A stretch of 64,000 nucleotides of DNA, taken from contig JAKFGP010000060.1 of the NCBI GenBank assembly GCA_021502835.1, forward strand, positions 11,716 through 75,715, read 5' to 3'. A program made the position numbers and the translations under genes. Under the pieces are notes generated by a model. That model was not told the origin of the DNA and ran no database searches. It saw only the letters and a list, made by a program, of their open reading frames with translations. This DNA comes from Streptomyces thinghirensis (GTDB lineage Bacteria; Actinomycetota; Actinomycetia; Streptomycetales; Streptomycetaceae). Numbering within the stretch: the stretch's first letter is position 1; every line of letters begins with the position of its first letter. Shown piece after piece: positions 41,839 to 53,321 of this stretch.

Positions 41839-42449
41839 TCAGCCGCCCAGCATGCCGTCCAGCACCTCGCGCAGGCCGGCCCGCACCTCGTGGAGGCTGG
41901 GCACCTGAGCGTGGAAGGTCCCGGCCACGCAGGCTGAACATCAGCCCGTCCGCCCAGGCGACCAGCGACAGCACGTGGCGTGCCGGGTCGGCCGAGCCCA
42001 TCGCCGTGACGAGGGCGCCGAGTTGCTCACGGAAGCGGGCGCCCGCCGTGTCGAAATGGGCTCGTAGCTCCGGGCGGCGCGTGGCCTCCAGGGCCAGTTC
42101 GTAGCGGGCCAGCGTCAGCTCGCGGTTGCGGGTCAGGGCACGGTGCGTCGCCAGTGCCAGCGCGTCCACCAGCGAGTCCAGGCCGTGGCGGGGGCCGGCA
42201 TCTCGTCCAGCCGCAGCACCCCGCGCCTCCCGGTCGGCCAGGCGCCGCACCGCCAGTTCGAGGAGCGCCTGCCGGGTCCGCGCCAGGTTGGACGTGGAGC
42301 CCCGGGGAGCCCGGCCGCCTCGTCGACCGCGCGGTGCGTGAGCCCGCGCATCCCGCGCTCGGCGAGCAGGGCCAGAGCGGCGTCGGCGACGAGGTCGGCG
42401 CGGGAGGGCGCCGGCGGGAGGGCGCGGTGCGTGGGGTGCTTTCGGACAT
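41839..42449 (-). CDS. TetR family transcriptional regulator
   Basis: About 198 residues. The N-terminal helix-turn-helix reads ADLVADAALALLAERGMRGL followed by THRAVDEAAGLPGSTSNL with the typical tight-turn recognition helix. The ligand domain includes ELTLARYELALEATRRPELR and DPARHVLSLVAWADGLMFSL. Breaks lie near 42405, 42300, 42215, 42195 and 41928. It is divergent from an FAD monooxygenase, and twin palindromes occupy the gap, so it very probably represses that gene and itself until an aromatic or related ligand binds. Confidence 0.87.
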
Positions 42450-42469
42450 GGAGATCAACCTACCCGCTT

Positions 42470-42519
42470 CACTACGGCTGTAGTACAGTTGCGATCGAAG
42501 GTTCACTACAGCTGTAGTG
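42470..42519. promoter_or_regulatory. Twin TetR operators
   Basis: CACTACAGCTGTAGTG at 42504-42519 is a perfect 16-base palindrome. CACTACGGCTGTAGTA at 42470-42485 is a near copy. Their centres are 34 bases apart, about three helical turns, in the gap between the divergent TetR and monooxygenase genes. Confidence 0.85.
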
Positions 42520-42546
42520 AGCGGATGGCGAGTGCGAGGAGGAGCC

Positions 42547-43690
42547 ATGACACGGACACGGCAGGCCGTCGTGATCGGCGGCGGCATCGGGGGTCCTGAC
42601 GCGGCGGTGGCCCTGCACCGCCGCCGGCCTGCAGGTCACCGTCCTGGAACGCGCCCGCTCGCTCCAGCCGATCGGCGCGGCCATCTCCCTGTCGCCCAAC
42701 GCCTGCACGCCCTGGACGTCATCGGCCTCGGCGACGAGATCCGCGACCTGGCCGCCTGGCAGGGCGACGCGGGCCTGCGCACCCCGGGCGGGCGCTGGAT
42801 CTCCCGCTCCAGCGCCGAGGCCGCGGCGGCCCCGGTTCGGGGGCCCCGCTCGTGCTGCTGCACGCGGTCCACCCTCATCGACCGGCTGGCCGCACAACTA
42901 CCGCCCGACACCGTCCGCACCGCCGCCGACGCGATGCTCGCCGACCCCGGCGACAGCGACCGGCCGGCCAGGGTGCGCACCCCCGACGGCGAGCTGGAGG
43001 CGGGCCTGGTCGTCGGAGCCGACGGCATCCGCTCCTCCGTACGCGGCGCGCTGTTCCCGCGCCACCCGGGCCCCGTCTACTCCGGCTTCACCACCTGGCG
43101 CGTGGTGATCCCGGTGCCGGCGCCGAGTTCTCCTCCCCACGAGACCTGGGGCCGGGGCCGCATCTGGGGCACGCATCCGCTCAAGGACGGCCGGGTCTAC
43201 GCCTACGCCGCCGCGATCACCCCGGCGGGCGGACACGCGGCCGACGAGAAGGCGGAGTTGCTGCACCGGTACGGCGACTGGCACGACCCGATCCCCGCCG
43301 TCCTCGCCGCGGCGCCGCCCCGAGGACGTCCTGCGCCACGACGTGCACCACATCACCGAGCCGCTGCCCCGCGTTCCACCGAGGCCGGGTCGCCCTGCTG
43401 GGGGACGCCGCGCACGCCATGCCGCCGACCCTCGGCCAGGGCGGCAACCAGGCCATCGAGGACGCGATCGTGCTCGCCCACCACCACGACGACCTCGCCG
43501 CCTACACCGCCGCGCGCCTGCCCCGGACGACCGGCGTCGTCCGCCAGGCCGTCAGGGTCGCCCGGCTCAACCGATGACCAACCGCGCCGGGATCGCCGTA
43601 CGCGACACCGCGATCGCCGCGCTGTCCAAGGCCGGACCGGCCCTCTTCCTGCGCGGCTTCGACGGCATCGCCGACTGGCGGCCCCGATGA
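42547..43690 (+). CDS. FAD-dependent monooxygenase (salicylate/zeaxanthin-type hydroxylase fold)
   Basis: About 380 residues, class A flavoprotein monooxygenase. FAD-binding GxGxxG in AVVIGGGIGGLTAAVALHRR (corrected), the DG motif GLVVGADGIRSSVRGALFPR, and the second FAD motif GRVALLGDAAHAMPPTLGQG with GNQAIEDAIVLAHH. Breaks lie near 42596, 42620, 42700, 42830, 42865, 43125, 43315 and 43372. AGGAGG at 42537-42542 precedes the ATG. It is controlled by the divergent TetR gene through twin palindromes; the substrate is unknown. Confidence 0.88.
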
Positions 43691-43778
43691 AGCCTCTCCG
43701 CTCGAGCGAAGCCGAGAGTGGGGGAGGCCGGCGCGCCCCAGCAGACCCAGGTCGGCGAGCGTTAGAGGAGTACACCCC

Positions 43779-44684
43779 GTGAAGGTCGGCGTCATCGGAC
43801 TCGGCGACATCGCGCAGAAGGCCTACCTGCCGGTACTCCGCCACGCTGCCCGGGGTCGAACTGCACCTGCAGACCCGCACCCCCGCGACGCTCACCCGCG
43901 TCGCCGACGGACTGCGCCTCGCGGACGGGCAGCGCCACGCCGACCTCGACTCCTCCTCGCCGAGGGCCTCGACGCCGCCTTCGTGCACGCGCCGACGGCC
44001 GTCCACCCCGAGATCGTGACCCGGCTCCTCGAAGCCGGCGTCCCGGCCTACGTCGACAAGCCGCTCGCCTACGAACTCGCCGACTCGAGCGCCTGGTGAC
44101 CCTCATCGAGGAACGCGGCACCGGCCTCGCCGTCGGCTTCAACCGGCGCCACGCGCCCCGGTACGCGCAGTGCGCCGAGCACCCGCGCGAGCTCGATCAT
44201 CATGCAGAAGAACCGCATAGGCCTGCCCGAGGAACCGCGCACGATGATCCTCGACGACCATCCACGTCGTCGACACGCTGCGCTTCCTGGCGCCGGGACC
44301 GGTCGACGACGTGACGGTCCGCGCCCGTGTCCAGGACGGCCTGCTCCACCACGTCGTGCTCCAGCTCGCCGGGGACGGCTTTCACCGCGCTCGGCGTCAT
44401 GAACCGGCTCAGCGGTTCGGCGGAGGAGATCCTCGAGGTGTCCGGCCAGGACACCAAGCGCCAGGTGGTCAATCTCGCCGAGGTGATCGACCACAGCGGG
44501 CCAGCCGACCGTGCGGCGGCGCGGCGACTGGGTCCCGGTGGCCCGCCAGCGCGGCATCGAGCAGGCGGTGCTCGCCTTCCTCGACGCCGTGCGCGCCGGC
44601 GGGGTGCTCAGTGCCCGGGACGCGCTCGAGACCCATGAGCTGTGCGGGCGGGTGGTGCGGGCGGTGGCGGAGCGCTCCGCCTGA
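43779..44684 (+). CDS. Gfo/Idh/MocA family oxidoreductase
   Basis: About 300 residues. NAD(P)-binding VKVGVIGLGDIAQKAYLPVL, the EKP-type signature GVPAYVDKPLAYELADS with the catalytic Lys, and VGFNRRHAPRY. The C-terminal domain contains HVVDTLRFLAPGPVDDVTVR and GIEQAVLAFLDAVRAGGVLS. Breaks occur near 43845, 43952, 44090, 44190, 44265, 44385 and 44500. GAGGAG at 43766 precedes the GTG. Substrate is probably a sugar or inositol-like compound, but this is inference. It overlaps the 3' end of the convergent lnt gene. Confidence 0.88.
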
Positions 44685-46184
44685 GCCGCACCGCCCGTAC
44701 ACCCTCGGCGGCGGCCCAGGCCGCGAGGATCAGCAGCGCCGCGCGCGGTGTCCAGTCGCCGTAGCGGACGTACGGCGTGCTGCCGTGCGTGAGCGGCACC
44801 TCGGCACACCCGCGACGCGCTCGCGTCGGTGCCGAGCCACGACCCGATCCGGGCGCCGTTCGCGTCGTAGACGGCGGAGACGCCGGTCAGGTCGCGTGCA
44901 CCATCGGGGCGGCCGGTCTCGGCGGCGCGCAGTGCGGCGAGCGAGGCGTGCTGCTCGGGCGCCCAGGTGTGCTGGAAGGTCGATGTCGACGACTGGGCGA
45001 GCAGCACCTCGGCGCCGTCGGCGGCGAGCCGGCGGCTCCATGTCGGGGAACGCGCTCTCGAAGCACACCATCGGGCCGATCCGCAGCCCGTCCCCGGCGT
45101 CCATCACCACCTGCTCGGAGCCCCTCCTGCGGTCCTCGCCCGCCGCCTCGCCGACGGAGGTGGCCCAGCCGAGCAGTGAGCGGGCCGGGACGTACTCGCC
45201 GAACGGGACGAGCCGCATCTTGTCGTACCGCTCACCGGTCGGGCCGTCGGGGCCGACGAGCACCGAACTCTTGTAGATGCCGGGCTTGTCGGAGCGCCGC
45301 GCGTCCACGTTGACCAGGATGTCCGCGCCGGTCTCCCCGCGACAGCGCCGTGAGCCGGCGTGCCAGGTCGGGCCGGTCGTCCAGGTCGAAGCCGACGCTG
45401 CTCTCGCCCCAGACGATCAGGTCGAGGTCCCGGTCGGCGAGCCGGCGGGTCAGCTCCTCCTCGCGGTCGAAGCGCCGGTCGGCACTGTCCCGGCCGACGA
45501 CGATGCCGGGCTGCACGACGGCGATCGCGACCCGCTCGTCGGCATCGGGGCGCGGTGACCAGACCCAGGCCGCGGAGGTGGCGGCGGCGGTGGTGACCAG
45601 CCCGGCCAGTGCGGGCACCCCGGGCCCGGCGGACGGCGACGAGCACGGCGACGGCGACGTTGACGGCCACCACCAGGAAGCTCAGCAGCCACACCCCGCC
45701 CACCGAGGCGAGCCGCAGCGCCGGTGCCGCCTGCCACTGACTCGCGCCGAGGACGCCCCAGGGGCCGCCGAGCCCCTCCCAGGAACGGACCAGCTCCACC
45801 GCCAGCCAGCCCGACGGCAGCACCACGAGCGACGCGGCGACCCGCGGACCGAGGGCGTCCCGCCCAGCAGCCGGCGCACCAGCCAGCCCCACGGCGGCCA
45901 GCGCGCCGAGCAGCGCGGCGATGACGAACGTGAACACATGCAGGTTGGGCAGCAGCCAGTGATGCATGGCCAGCATGAACCCGAAGCCGCCGCACCACCC
46001 GTCGTACGCCGCCCGCTTCCAGGTCGGCGCGGTACGGGCCAGCAGCAGCCAGGGCACCAGGGCGACCCAGGCCCACCACCACAGGGCCGGACCCGGAAAG
46101 GCGAGCACGGCGCAGCGCGCCGGCGACCGCGGCGCCGGCGGAGCGCCGCCACGTGGAGGCGAGCCGGCGGTCGAGCGTCTTCAT
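44608..46184 (-). CDS. lnt: Apolipoprotein N-acyltransferase
   Basis: About 520 residues, completing triacylation of lipoproteins at the membrane. Several N-terminal spans (WAWVALVPWLLLARTAP, LLGALAAVGLAG) precede a nitrilase-like domain with the Glu-Lys-Cys triad: LDLIVWGESSVGFDLDDRPD, YDKMRLVPFGEYVPARSLLG and IGPMVCFESAFPDMSRRLAA. Breaks lie near 46110, 45870, 45630, 45345, 45040, 44975, 44900 and 44805. The stop in this frame falls within the convergent oxidoreductase gene, so the C-terminus may be shorter (after AVRLRRS, about 44680). Confidence 0.92.
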
Positions 46185-46292
46185 AGGCGCCTCCCTACCC
46201 CGTGGTCTCTTCAGTGTGCGCGCTCGACGAGGGCGGATTGCAGTTGATCACATCGGATGTCCGGGTCCGGGGAAGCGTGGCCTCGCCTAAGA

Positions 46293-46309
46293 TGATCGAT
46301 GATCGATCA
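46293..46309. promoter_or_regulatory. Perfect 17-bp palindrome upstream of an SDR gene
   Basis: TGATCGAT-G-ATCGATCA is a perfect inverted repeat. It abuts TAAGAT (46288-46293), a plausible -10 element, and lies about 58 bases upstream of the SDR start. It is suited to repression by a TetR- or GntR-type protein; no such gene is adjacent. Confidence 0.6.
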
Positions 46310-46366
46310 AAACAACCGGCGGCAGCGCCCCTCGGTCCCCCCGACGATCTTCTGCTGGAGGTACTC

Positions 46367-47105
46367 ATGAAGCGTTCCATCACGGTGGTGACCGGCGGCA
46401 GCCGGGGCATCGGGGCAGCGGCCTGCCTGCGGCTCGCGGCCGACGGGCACGACGTCGTCGTGGGCTACGTACGGGACTCGGCGGCGGCCGAGGCGGTCGT
46501 CGCGGGGTGCGCGAGGCCGGCGGCCGCGGTCTCGCGGTCCGGGGCGGACACGTCGGTCGAGGCCGACGTCGAGCGGCTCTTCGATGTCGCGGAGGAGCGG
46601 CTGGGGCCGGTGACGGGGCTGGTGAACAACGCGGCGGTGACCGGGCCGCTGGGGCGGCTCGCCGACAGCGACACCGCGAACCTGCGCCGGGTCCTCGACG
46701 TCAATCTGCTGGGCGCGCTGCTGTGCGCCCGGCGCGCCGCGCAGCTGATGACCGCGCGGGGAGCGGCGTGATCGTGAACGTGTCGTCGGGCGCCGCGACC
46801 ATCGGCAGCCCGGGGAGTACGTGCACTACGCGGCGACCAAGGCGGGCGTCGACGCCCTGACCCTGGGCCTGGCCAAGGAACTCGGCCCGGACGGCGTCCG
46901 CGTCAACGCGGTCGCCCCCGGGGATCATCGACACCGAGATGCACGCCGCGATGGGCGACCCGGAGCGTGCCCGGCGGATGGGGTCCGCCGTTCCGCTGGG
47001 GCGCGCGGCCGGGCGGAGGAGATCGCCGCGGCGATCGCCTGGCTGATGTCGCCGGACGCGTCGTACACGACGGGGACGGTGCTCGAAGTGGCCGGCGGGC
47101 GCTGA
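46367..47105 (+). CDS. SDR family oxidoreductase (glucose-dehydrogenase-like)
   Basis: About 246 residues. TGGSRGIGAAACLRLAADGH, LVNNAAVTGPLGRLADSDTA, catalytic Ser in VIVNVSSGAATIGSPGEYVH and Y-x3-K in YAATKAGVDALTLGLAKELG, then PDASYTTGTVLEVAGGR. Breaks near 46515, 46765, 46815, 46920 and 47010. CTGGAG precedes the ATG at 46367; longer upstream frames have no ribosome site. The substrate is unknown. A perfect palindrome in the promoter suggests specific repression. Confidence 0.86.
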
Positions 47106-47118
47106 CCGCCCCGGCAGG

Positions 47119-47284
47119 TCAGGCCGCCTCGATGACCTCGCCGCGGATCGCGGTCGCCCACTCGACCACCAGCAACTCGTACTCCACACGCTCCTGCGCC
47201 GACAGGGTCCCGCCCGCACGCCGCCACAGCGCACGGATCTGATCGTTCAGCTCCGCGGCGGACCGCACGAAAACCAGGAGTCAC
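47119..47284 (-). CDS. Small conserved actinomycete protein, 54 aa
   Basis: After removing one C near 47277 the gene reads VTLVFVRSAAELNDQIRALW, then GGTLSAQERVEYELLVVEWA and IRGEVIEAA before TGA. It is an amphipathic, acidic, probably all-helical protein with no signal. I recognise the pattern (R..AELN..IRALW...GRLS..QR.EYE.LVVEWA) as recurrent in Streptomyces but no function is known. It starts just downstream of the uppP end on the same strand. Confidence 0.7.
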
Positions 47285-47344
47285 GGAATTGGGGGACATG
47301 CGGACAAGCCTAGGGGCAAGCACTGACAGTGCGCTACCGGACGG

Positions 47345-48242
47345 CTACAGAGACGGTCGCGGTCGGCCGGCCGAATCCGGGCGGCGTGCGGGCTGAGGGC
47401 ACCCGTCGCGACCAGGGCGATGATGACGATGCCGAGCGCGATGCGGTACCAGACGAACGGCATGAAGCTCTTGGTGGAAATGAATTTCATGAACCAGGCG
47501 ATGACCGCGTACCCGGTGGCGAAGGCGATGACGGTCGCGAACAGCGTCGGTCCCCAGGGAGACGTGGTCACTCTCCATCGCGTCCGTGAGCTCGAACAGG
47601 CCGGAGGCGAGCACCGCCGGGATCGCGAGCAGGAACGAGTACCGGGCCGCCGCCTCGCGGCGGTAGCCCATGAAGAGGGCCGCCGCTGATGGTCGCCCCG
47701 GAGCGGGAGACGCCGGGGATGAGGGCCGCGGCCTGGCAGAGGCCGTAGATCAGGCCGTCCCGGACGCTGAGGTTCTCCAGTTCCTTGCGCTGCTTGGGCG
47801 CGCGGTGCCGGCCGCCCTTCTCGTCCCGCGCGGCCATCCGGTCCGCGATACCGATGATCACACCGACGACGATGAGCATGGTCGCCGTGATCCGCAGGTC
47901 GCGGAACGGGCCCTCGATCTGGTCCTTCAGCGTCAGGCCGAGCACGCCGATCGGGATCGAGCCGACGATCACGAGCCAGCCCATGGCGCGTCGGGGGTTG
48001 TGGCGCATCGACTTGTCGGTGAGCGATCGCATCCACGCCGAGATGATCCGCCCGATGTCCTTGCGGAAGTAGATGAGTACGGCGGCCTCGGTGCCGATCT
48101 GCGTGATCGCCGTGAAGGCCGCGCCCGGGTCGTGCCAGCCGGAGAACGCCGCGGTCAGGCGCAGGTGAGCGCTGGAGGACACGGGGAGGAACTCGGTCAG
48201 CCCCTGGACGAGTCCGAGGATGAGTGATTCAAACCAAGACAT
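47345..48242 (-). CDS. uppP: Undecaprenyl-diphosphate phosphatase
   Basis: BacA/UppP, an integral membrane enzyme that dephosphorylates undecaprenyl diphosphate to recycle the wall lipid carrier. The catalytic motifs are [17 protein letters not shown] (E/Q-rich motif 1) and [20 protein letters not shown] (P-G-x-S-R-S-G-x-T). Other conserved stretches are [20 protein letters not shown] and [20 protein letters not shown]. Breaks lie near 47685 and 47555. The end is uncertain: in the uncorrected frame it reads on to 47281; with one shift after GALSPHAA it stops at 47345, closer to family length. Confidence 0.94.
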
Positions 48243-48379
48243 GAGGTTACGGGGTCCAAGTGCCGATCGAGAAACGGGCGACGGGCACGCCGAAGCGCCG
48301 TGTGCGGTGATCAGGATCAGGCGTGCCGAGGGGCAGCGTAGCGCCCCAAAGTGAAGATCTGCCCACAGGGGTGGAAGGG

Positions 48380-48855
48380 CTACCGGGCCGCCGTGCGGGG
48401 CCCGTCACCGTCCAGCCCGGGGCCTGCGGATGGGCGGTCAGGTCCTCGTGCCGGACGGCGTCGCCGCAGGCCCGGCAGGTCACCTGCGGGACGAGTTCGC
48501 TGCGCAGGCGTGCTCGATCACCATGGGGCGGTCGTCGTCCGCGCGCAGGTGCTGGTCGCCCCATTCCATGAGGGTCATCAGGACCGGCTCCAGCTCAAGG
48601 CCCGCCCTGGTGGGCCGGTACTCAAGCGCTGCGGGCGTTCGCTGTACGGCTGCCGGGTCAGGATCCCCGCGTCGACGAGCCGCCGCAGCCGGGTGGCGAG
48701 GATGTCGCGCGGGGCGCCGATGTTGCGCACCAGCTGGTCGAAGCGGCCGTTGCCGAGACACACCTCGCGCAGCACGAGCAGGGAGTACTTCTCGCCGACG
48801 AGCGCCAGGGCGTCGGCGATCGAGCAGGGCGCGGGTTCTTGGGGGCGGCGGCCAT
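48380..48855 (-). CDS. HxlR family regulator with a C-terminal Cys/His zinc-ribbon-like tail
   Basis: About 157 residues. HxlR winged helix: [60 protein letters not shown] and [14 protein letters not shown]-terminal extension then carries His-x-Cys and [13 protein letters not shown], an arrangement that could bind zinc. Corrections are needed near 48815, 48635, 48510 and 48400; the stop at 48380 is inferred. The ATG at 48855 is divergent from a thiolase gene 100 bases away, so the regulator may control it. Confidence 0.82.
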
Positions 48856-48902
48856 GACGTCAGTCTAAGTGAGGGTTTGTTTTTCCAACTCATAGAGCTA
48901 TG

Positions 48903-48925
48903 GTGAGTCGAGATTTCCTACTCAC
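48903..48925. promoter_or_regulatory. Inverted repeat between HxlR and thiolase genes
   Basis: GTGAGT (48903-48908) and ACTCAC (48920-48925) form an inverted repeat with an 11-base spacer. It lies in an AT-richer divergent gap and is a candidate HxlR-type operator controlling the thiolase promoter. Confidence 0.45.
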
Positions 48926-48955
48926 TGGTAGTCGCCGGCCATCGAGGTCCGCACC

Positions 48956-50929
<1,974 letters not shown>

Positions 50930-51011
50930 CCGGTGGGACACTAACCGACAAATGTGTGTGATCGCCGTATGGTGCGTCTCACGAGGCGTCACAGCCAAGG
51001 GAATTCCGGAC

Positions 51012-51709
51012 GTGCCGCGCAGCCCGGCTCGCCGACACCGTGGTTGGAGCGGCTCACCGTCGTGTACGCCGCCGCGGCCGATCCCGAGCGGGCCGTGGCC
51101 CTGCGGGGCGTACATGAAGGACGTGGCGCCTTTCCTGGGTCTGACCTCCTGTTCGCCGCCAGCCTGTCCCGCACCGTCCTGGAAGGTCTGCTGCCCGCCC
51201 GGGCGAGTCGGACTGCGCCGCGGTCGCGCTGCGCTGCTGGCGGCGTGCCCAGCGCGAGTACCACTACTTCGCCGTCGATCTCCTGCGCCGGTATGTGACG
51301 CATATTTTCCGGTGTCCTGCCCGTGGTCCAGCATCTGCTCACCACGGTGCCGTGGTGGGACACCGTCGACCTGCTTTCCGCGCACGTCGTCGGAGGGTCG
51401 TCGCGGCCGACCGCGACGCCTCACGGCCGACATGGACGCCTGGAGCGCGGACGAGGACCGGGCTAGCCGGTCCGCGCGGCCCTGCTCCACCAACTGCGCT
51501 AAGGGAACGCACCGACACCGACCGCCTCTTCGGCTACTGCCTGCACCAGTCGGGCCGGCGGCGACTTCTTCGTCCGCAAGGCCATCGGCTGGTGCCTGCG
51601 CGAGTACGCCAAGACCGACCCGGACGCCGTACGCGCCTTCGTGACCGAGCACGGGCAACGCCTCGCGCCGCTGTCCGTGCGGGAGGCGCTGCGCAACATC
51701 GGGCCGTAG
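51012..51709 (+). CDS. DNA alkylation repair protein, AlkD-like HEAT-repeat glycosylase
   Basis: About 232 residues of the AlkD/AlkC superfamily, which excises bulky N3/N7-alkylated bases. Visible: [35 protein letters not shown] (corrected), [39 protein letters not shown] with the functional WWD-type segment, [20 protein letters not shown] and [12 protein letters not shown]. Breaks near 51045, 51110, 51150, 51215, 51300, 51400, 51465 and 51550. The GTG start has no strong ribosome site. Confidence 0.86.
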
Positions 51710-51720
51710 GAGGCGGAGCC

Positions 51721-51762
51721 GGTACTCAACTCCCGGTACTCGAACCTCGGTACTCGAACTTC
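51721..51762. repeat. Three 14-bp tandem repeats upstream of the EF-Tu3-type gene
   Basis: Exact 14-base periodicity: GGTACTCAACTCCC (51721), GGTACTCGAACCTC (51735), GGTACTCGAACTTC (51749). The core GGTACTC(A/G)A is invariant apart from one base. They sit 12 bases after the AlkD stop and about 250 bases upstream of the elongation-factor start. Confidence 0.85.
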
Positions 51763-51842
51763 CGTGCCATAAAAACCATTCGACGTGGGACAAAGCGTCG
51801 GCGAGGATCGGCGTCATGTTCCGGTACGCCTTCCACCTCGCA

Positions 51843-51961
51843 GCATCCGCGGTCGCGGATGCCCCGAGCTGCCGCCCCCTTCTTCAAGGCCGCGACGGCC
51901 GCAGTCGATTGGCGCCCGAAGCTGACCCTCCCGGATCGTCCGGCGGACCCCGCAGGGAGGG
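51843..51961 (+). promoter_or_regulatory. Structured leader with two hairpins before the EF-Tu3-type gene
   Basis: GCATCCGCG-GT-CGCGGATGC at 51843-51862 is a near-perfect palindrome. ACCCTCCC (51925-51932) pairs with GGGAGGGT (51954-51961), enclosing a CCGGATC-GTCCGG element. Both lie in the untranslated leader if transcription starts near 51770. They could form an attenuator or terminator/antiterminator, but no leader peptide is evident. Confidence 0.5.
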
Positions 51962-52014
51962 TCGGCCGGCCCCAGGGGGTCCCCACCACCGCCACGAGGC
52001 TTCGAGGTACCGCC

Positions 52015-53196
52015 ATGTCCAAGACGGCGTACGTCCGCACCAAACCGCATCTGAACATCGGCACGATGGGCCATGTCGACCACGGCAAGACCACCCTGAC
52101 CGCCGCCATCACCAAGGTGCTCGCCGAGCGCGGCGCCGACAGCACTACCCAGTACGTCTCGTTCGACCGCATCGACCGCGCCCCGGAGGAGGCGGCGCGC
52201 GGCATCACCATCAACATCGCGCACGTCGAGTACGAGACCGCCACCCGGCACTACGCGCACGTCGACATGCCGGGTCACGCCGACTACGTCAAGAACATGG
52301 TCACCGGCGCCGCCCAGCTCGACGGGGCGATCCTCGTCGTCTCCGCGCTCGACGGGATCATGCCGCAGACCGCCGAACACGTCCTGCTCGCCCGGCGGGT
52401 GGGCGTCGACCACATCGTGGTCGCGCTCAACAAGGCCGACGCGGGGGACGAGGAACTGACCGACCTGGTCGAGCTGGAGGTGCGCGACCTGCTCACCGCG
52501 CACGGCTACGGCGGCGACGCCGTGCCCGTCGTACGGGTCTCGGGGCTGAGGGCGCTGGAGGGCGACCCGCGGTGGACGGCGTCCGTCGAGGCGCTGCTCG
52601 ACGCCGTGGACACGTACGTACCCATGCCCGAGCGGTACCTGGACGCGCCGTTCCTGCTGTCGGTGGAGAACGTGCTCACCATCACCGGCCGCCGGAACCG
52701 TCGTCACCGGCGCCGTCGAACGCGGCACCGTCCACGTCGGCGACCGGGTCGAGGTGCTCGGGCGCGTCCGTCGAGACGGTCGTCACCGGCCTGGAGACCT
52801 TCGGCAAGCCGATGGACGAGGCCCAGGCCGGGGACAACGTGGCGCTGCTGCTGCGCGGTGTCGCCCGCGACACGGTGCGTCGCGGCCATGTGGTCGCCGC
52901 ACCCGGCAGCATCAGTGCCCGCGCGCCGCTTCTCGGCGCGGGTGTACGTGCTGTCGGCGCGCGAGGGCGGGCGTTCGACACCGGTCGCCACGGGGTATCG
53001 GCCGCAGTTCTACATCCGTACGGCTGATGTCGTCGGCGACGTCGACCTCGGCGAGGTGGCGGTGGCGCGGCCCGGCGACACCGTCACGATGACGGTCGAG
53101 CTGGGCCGGGACGTGCCGCTGGAGACGGGGCTCGGGTTCGCCATCCGCGAGGGCGGCCGGACCGTGGGGGCGGGGACCGTGACCACGGTGGGGTGA
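52015..53196 (+). CDS. tuf3: Divergent elongation factor Tu (EF-Tu3 type)
   Basis: About 393 residues. The GTPase domain has G1 [21 protein letters not shown]2-region [16 protein letters not shown]3 [20 protein letters not shown] and G4 [20 protein letters not shown]. Domain II starts near [20 protein letters not shown]; domain III ends GAGTVTTVG. Compared with housekeeping EF-Tu, many residues differ and loops are shorter (no KYFAE-type insertion), matching the Streptomyces Tuf3 class reported as inessential and under positive stringent control. Breaks only near 52690, 52765 and 52927. The gene is monocistronic. Confidence 0.9.
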   Translation: MSKTAYVRTKPHLNIGTMGHVDHGKTTLTAAITKVLAERGADSTTQYVSFDRIDRAPEEAARGITINIAHVEYETATRHYAHVDMPGHADYVKNMVTGAAQLDGAILVVSALDGIMPQTAEHVLLARRVGVDHIVVALNKADAGDEELTDLVELEVRDLLTAHGYGGDAVPVVRVSGLRALEGDPRWTASVEALLDAVDTYVPMPERYLDAPFLLSVENVLTITGRRNRRHRRRRTRHRPRRRPGRGARARPSRRSSPAWRPSASRWTRPRPGTTWRCCCAVSPATRCVAAMWSPHPAASVPARRFSARVYVLSAREGGRSTPVATGYRPQFYIRTADVVGDVDLGEVAVARPGDTVTMTVELGRDVPLETGLGFAIREGGRTVGAGTVTTVG

Positions 53197-53220
53197 GTGC
53201 CCCTGGCCGTGAGTGGGGGA

Positions 53221-53300
53221 CCGCGGGGTCCGTTGTGGCTGGTAGCGCCCACGCGGCGGAGCCGCACACCGATGCAGTCCCGCGCCCCTTCGGGGGCGCT
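53221..53300 (-). repeat. Streptomyces-type intergenic repeat, copy 1 (reverse)
   Basis: Read on the minus strand it begins with a hairpin, GCGCCCCCGAAGGGGCGCGG, continues ACTGC and ends ACCAGCCACAACGGACC. It shares its hairpin and both ends with the copy at 57498 but has an insertion of roughly 25-30 bases. I recognise the GGGGCGCGGGGAACTGCGCGA-type element as widespread in Streptomyces intergenic regions. It may also terminate the EF-Tu3 gene. Confidence 0.7.
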
Positions 53301-53321
53301 TCGCACAGGCACAATGAAGAG

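Noticed and set aside
51721..51762. 14-bp repeats as a CRISPR or plasmid iteron array
   Set aside because: No spacers, no cas or rep genes, and only three units; a regulatory role before the EF-Tu3 gene is simpler.
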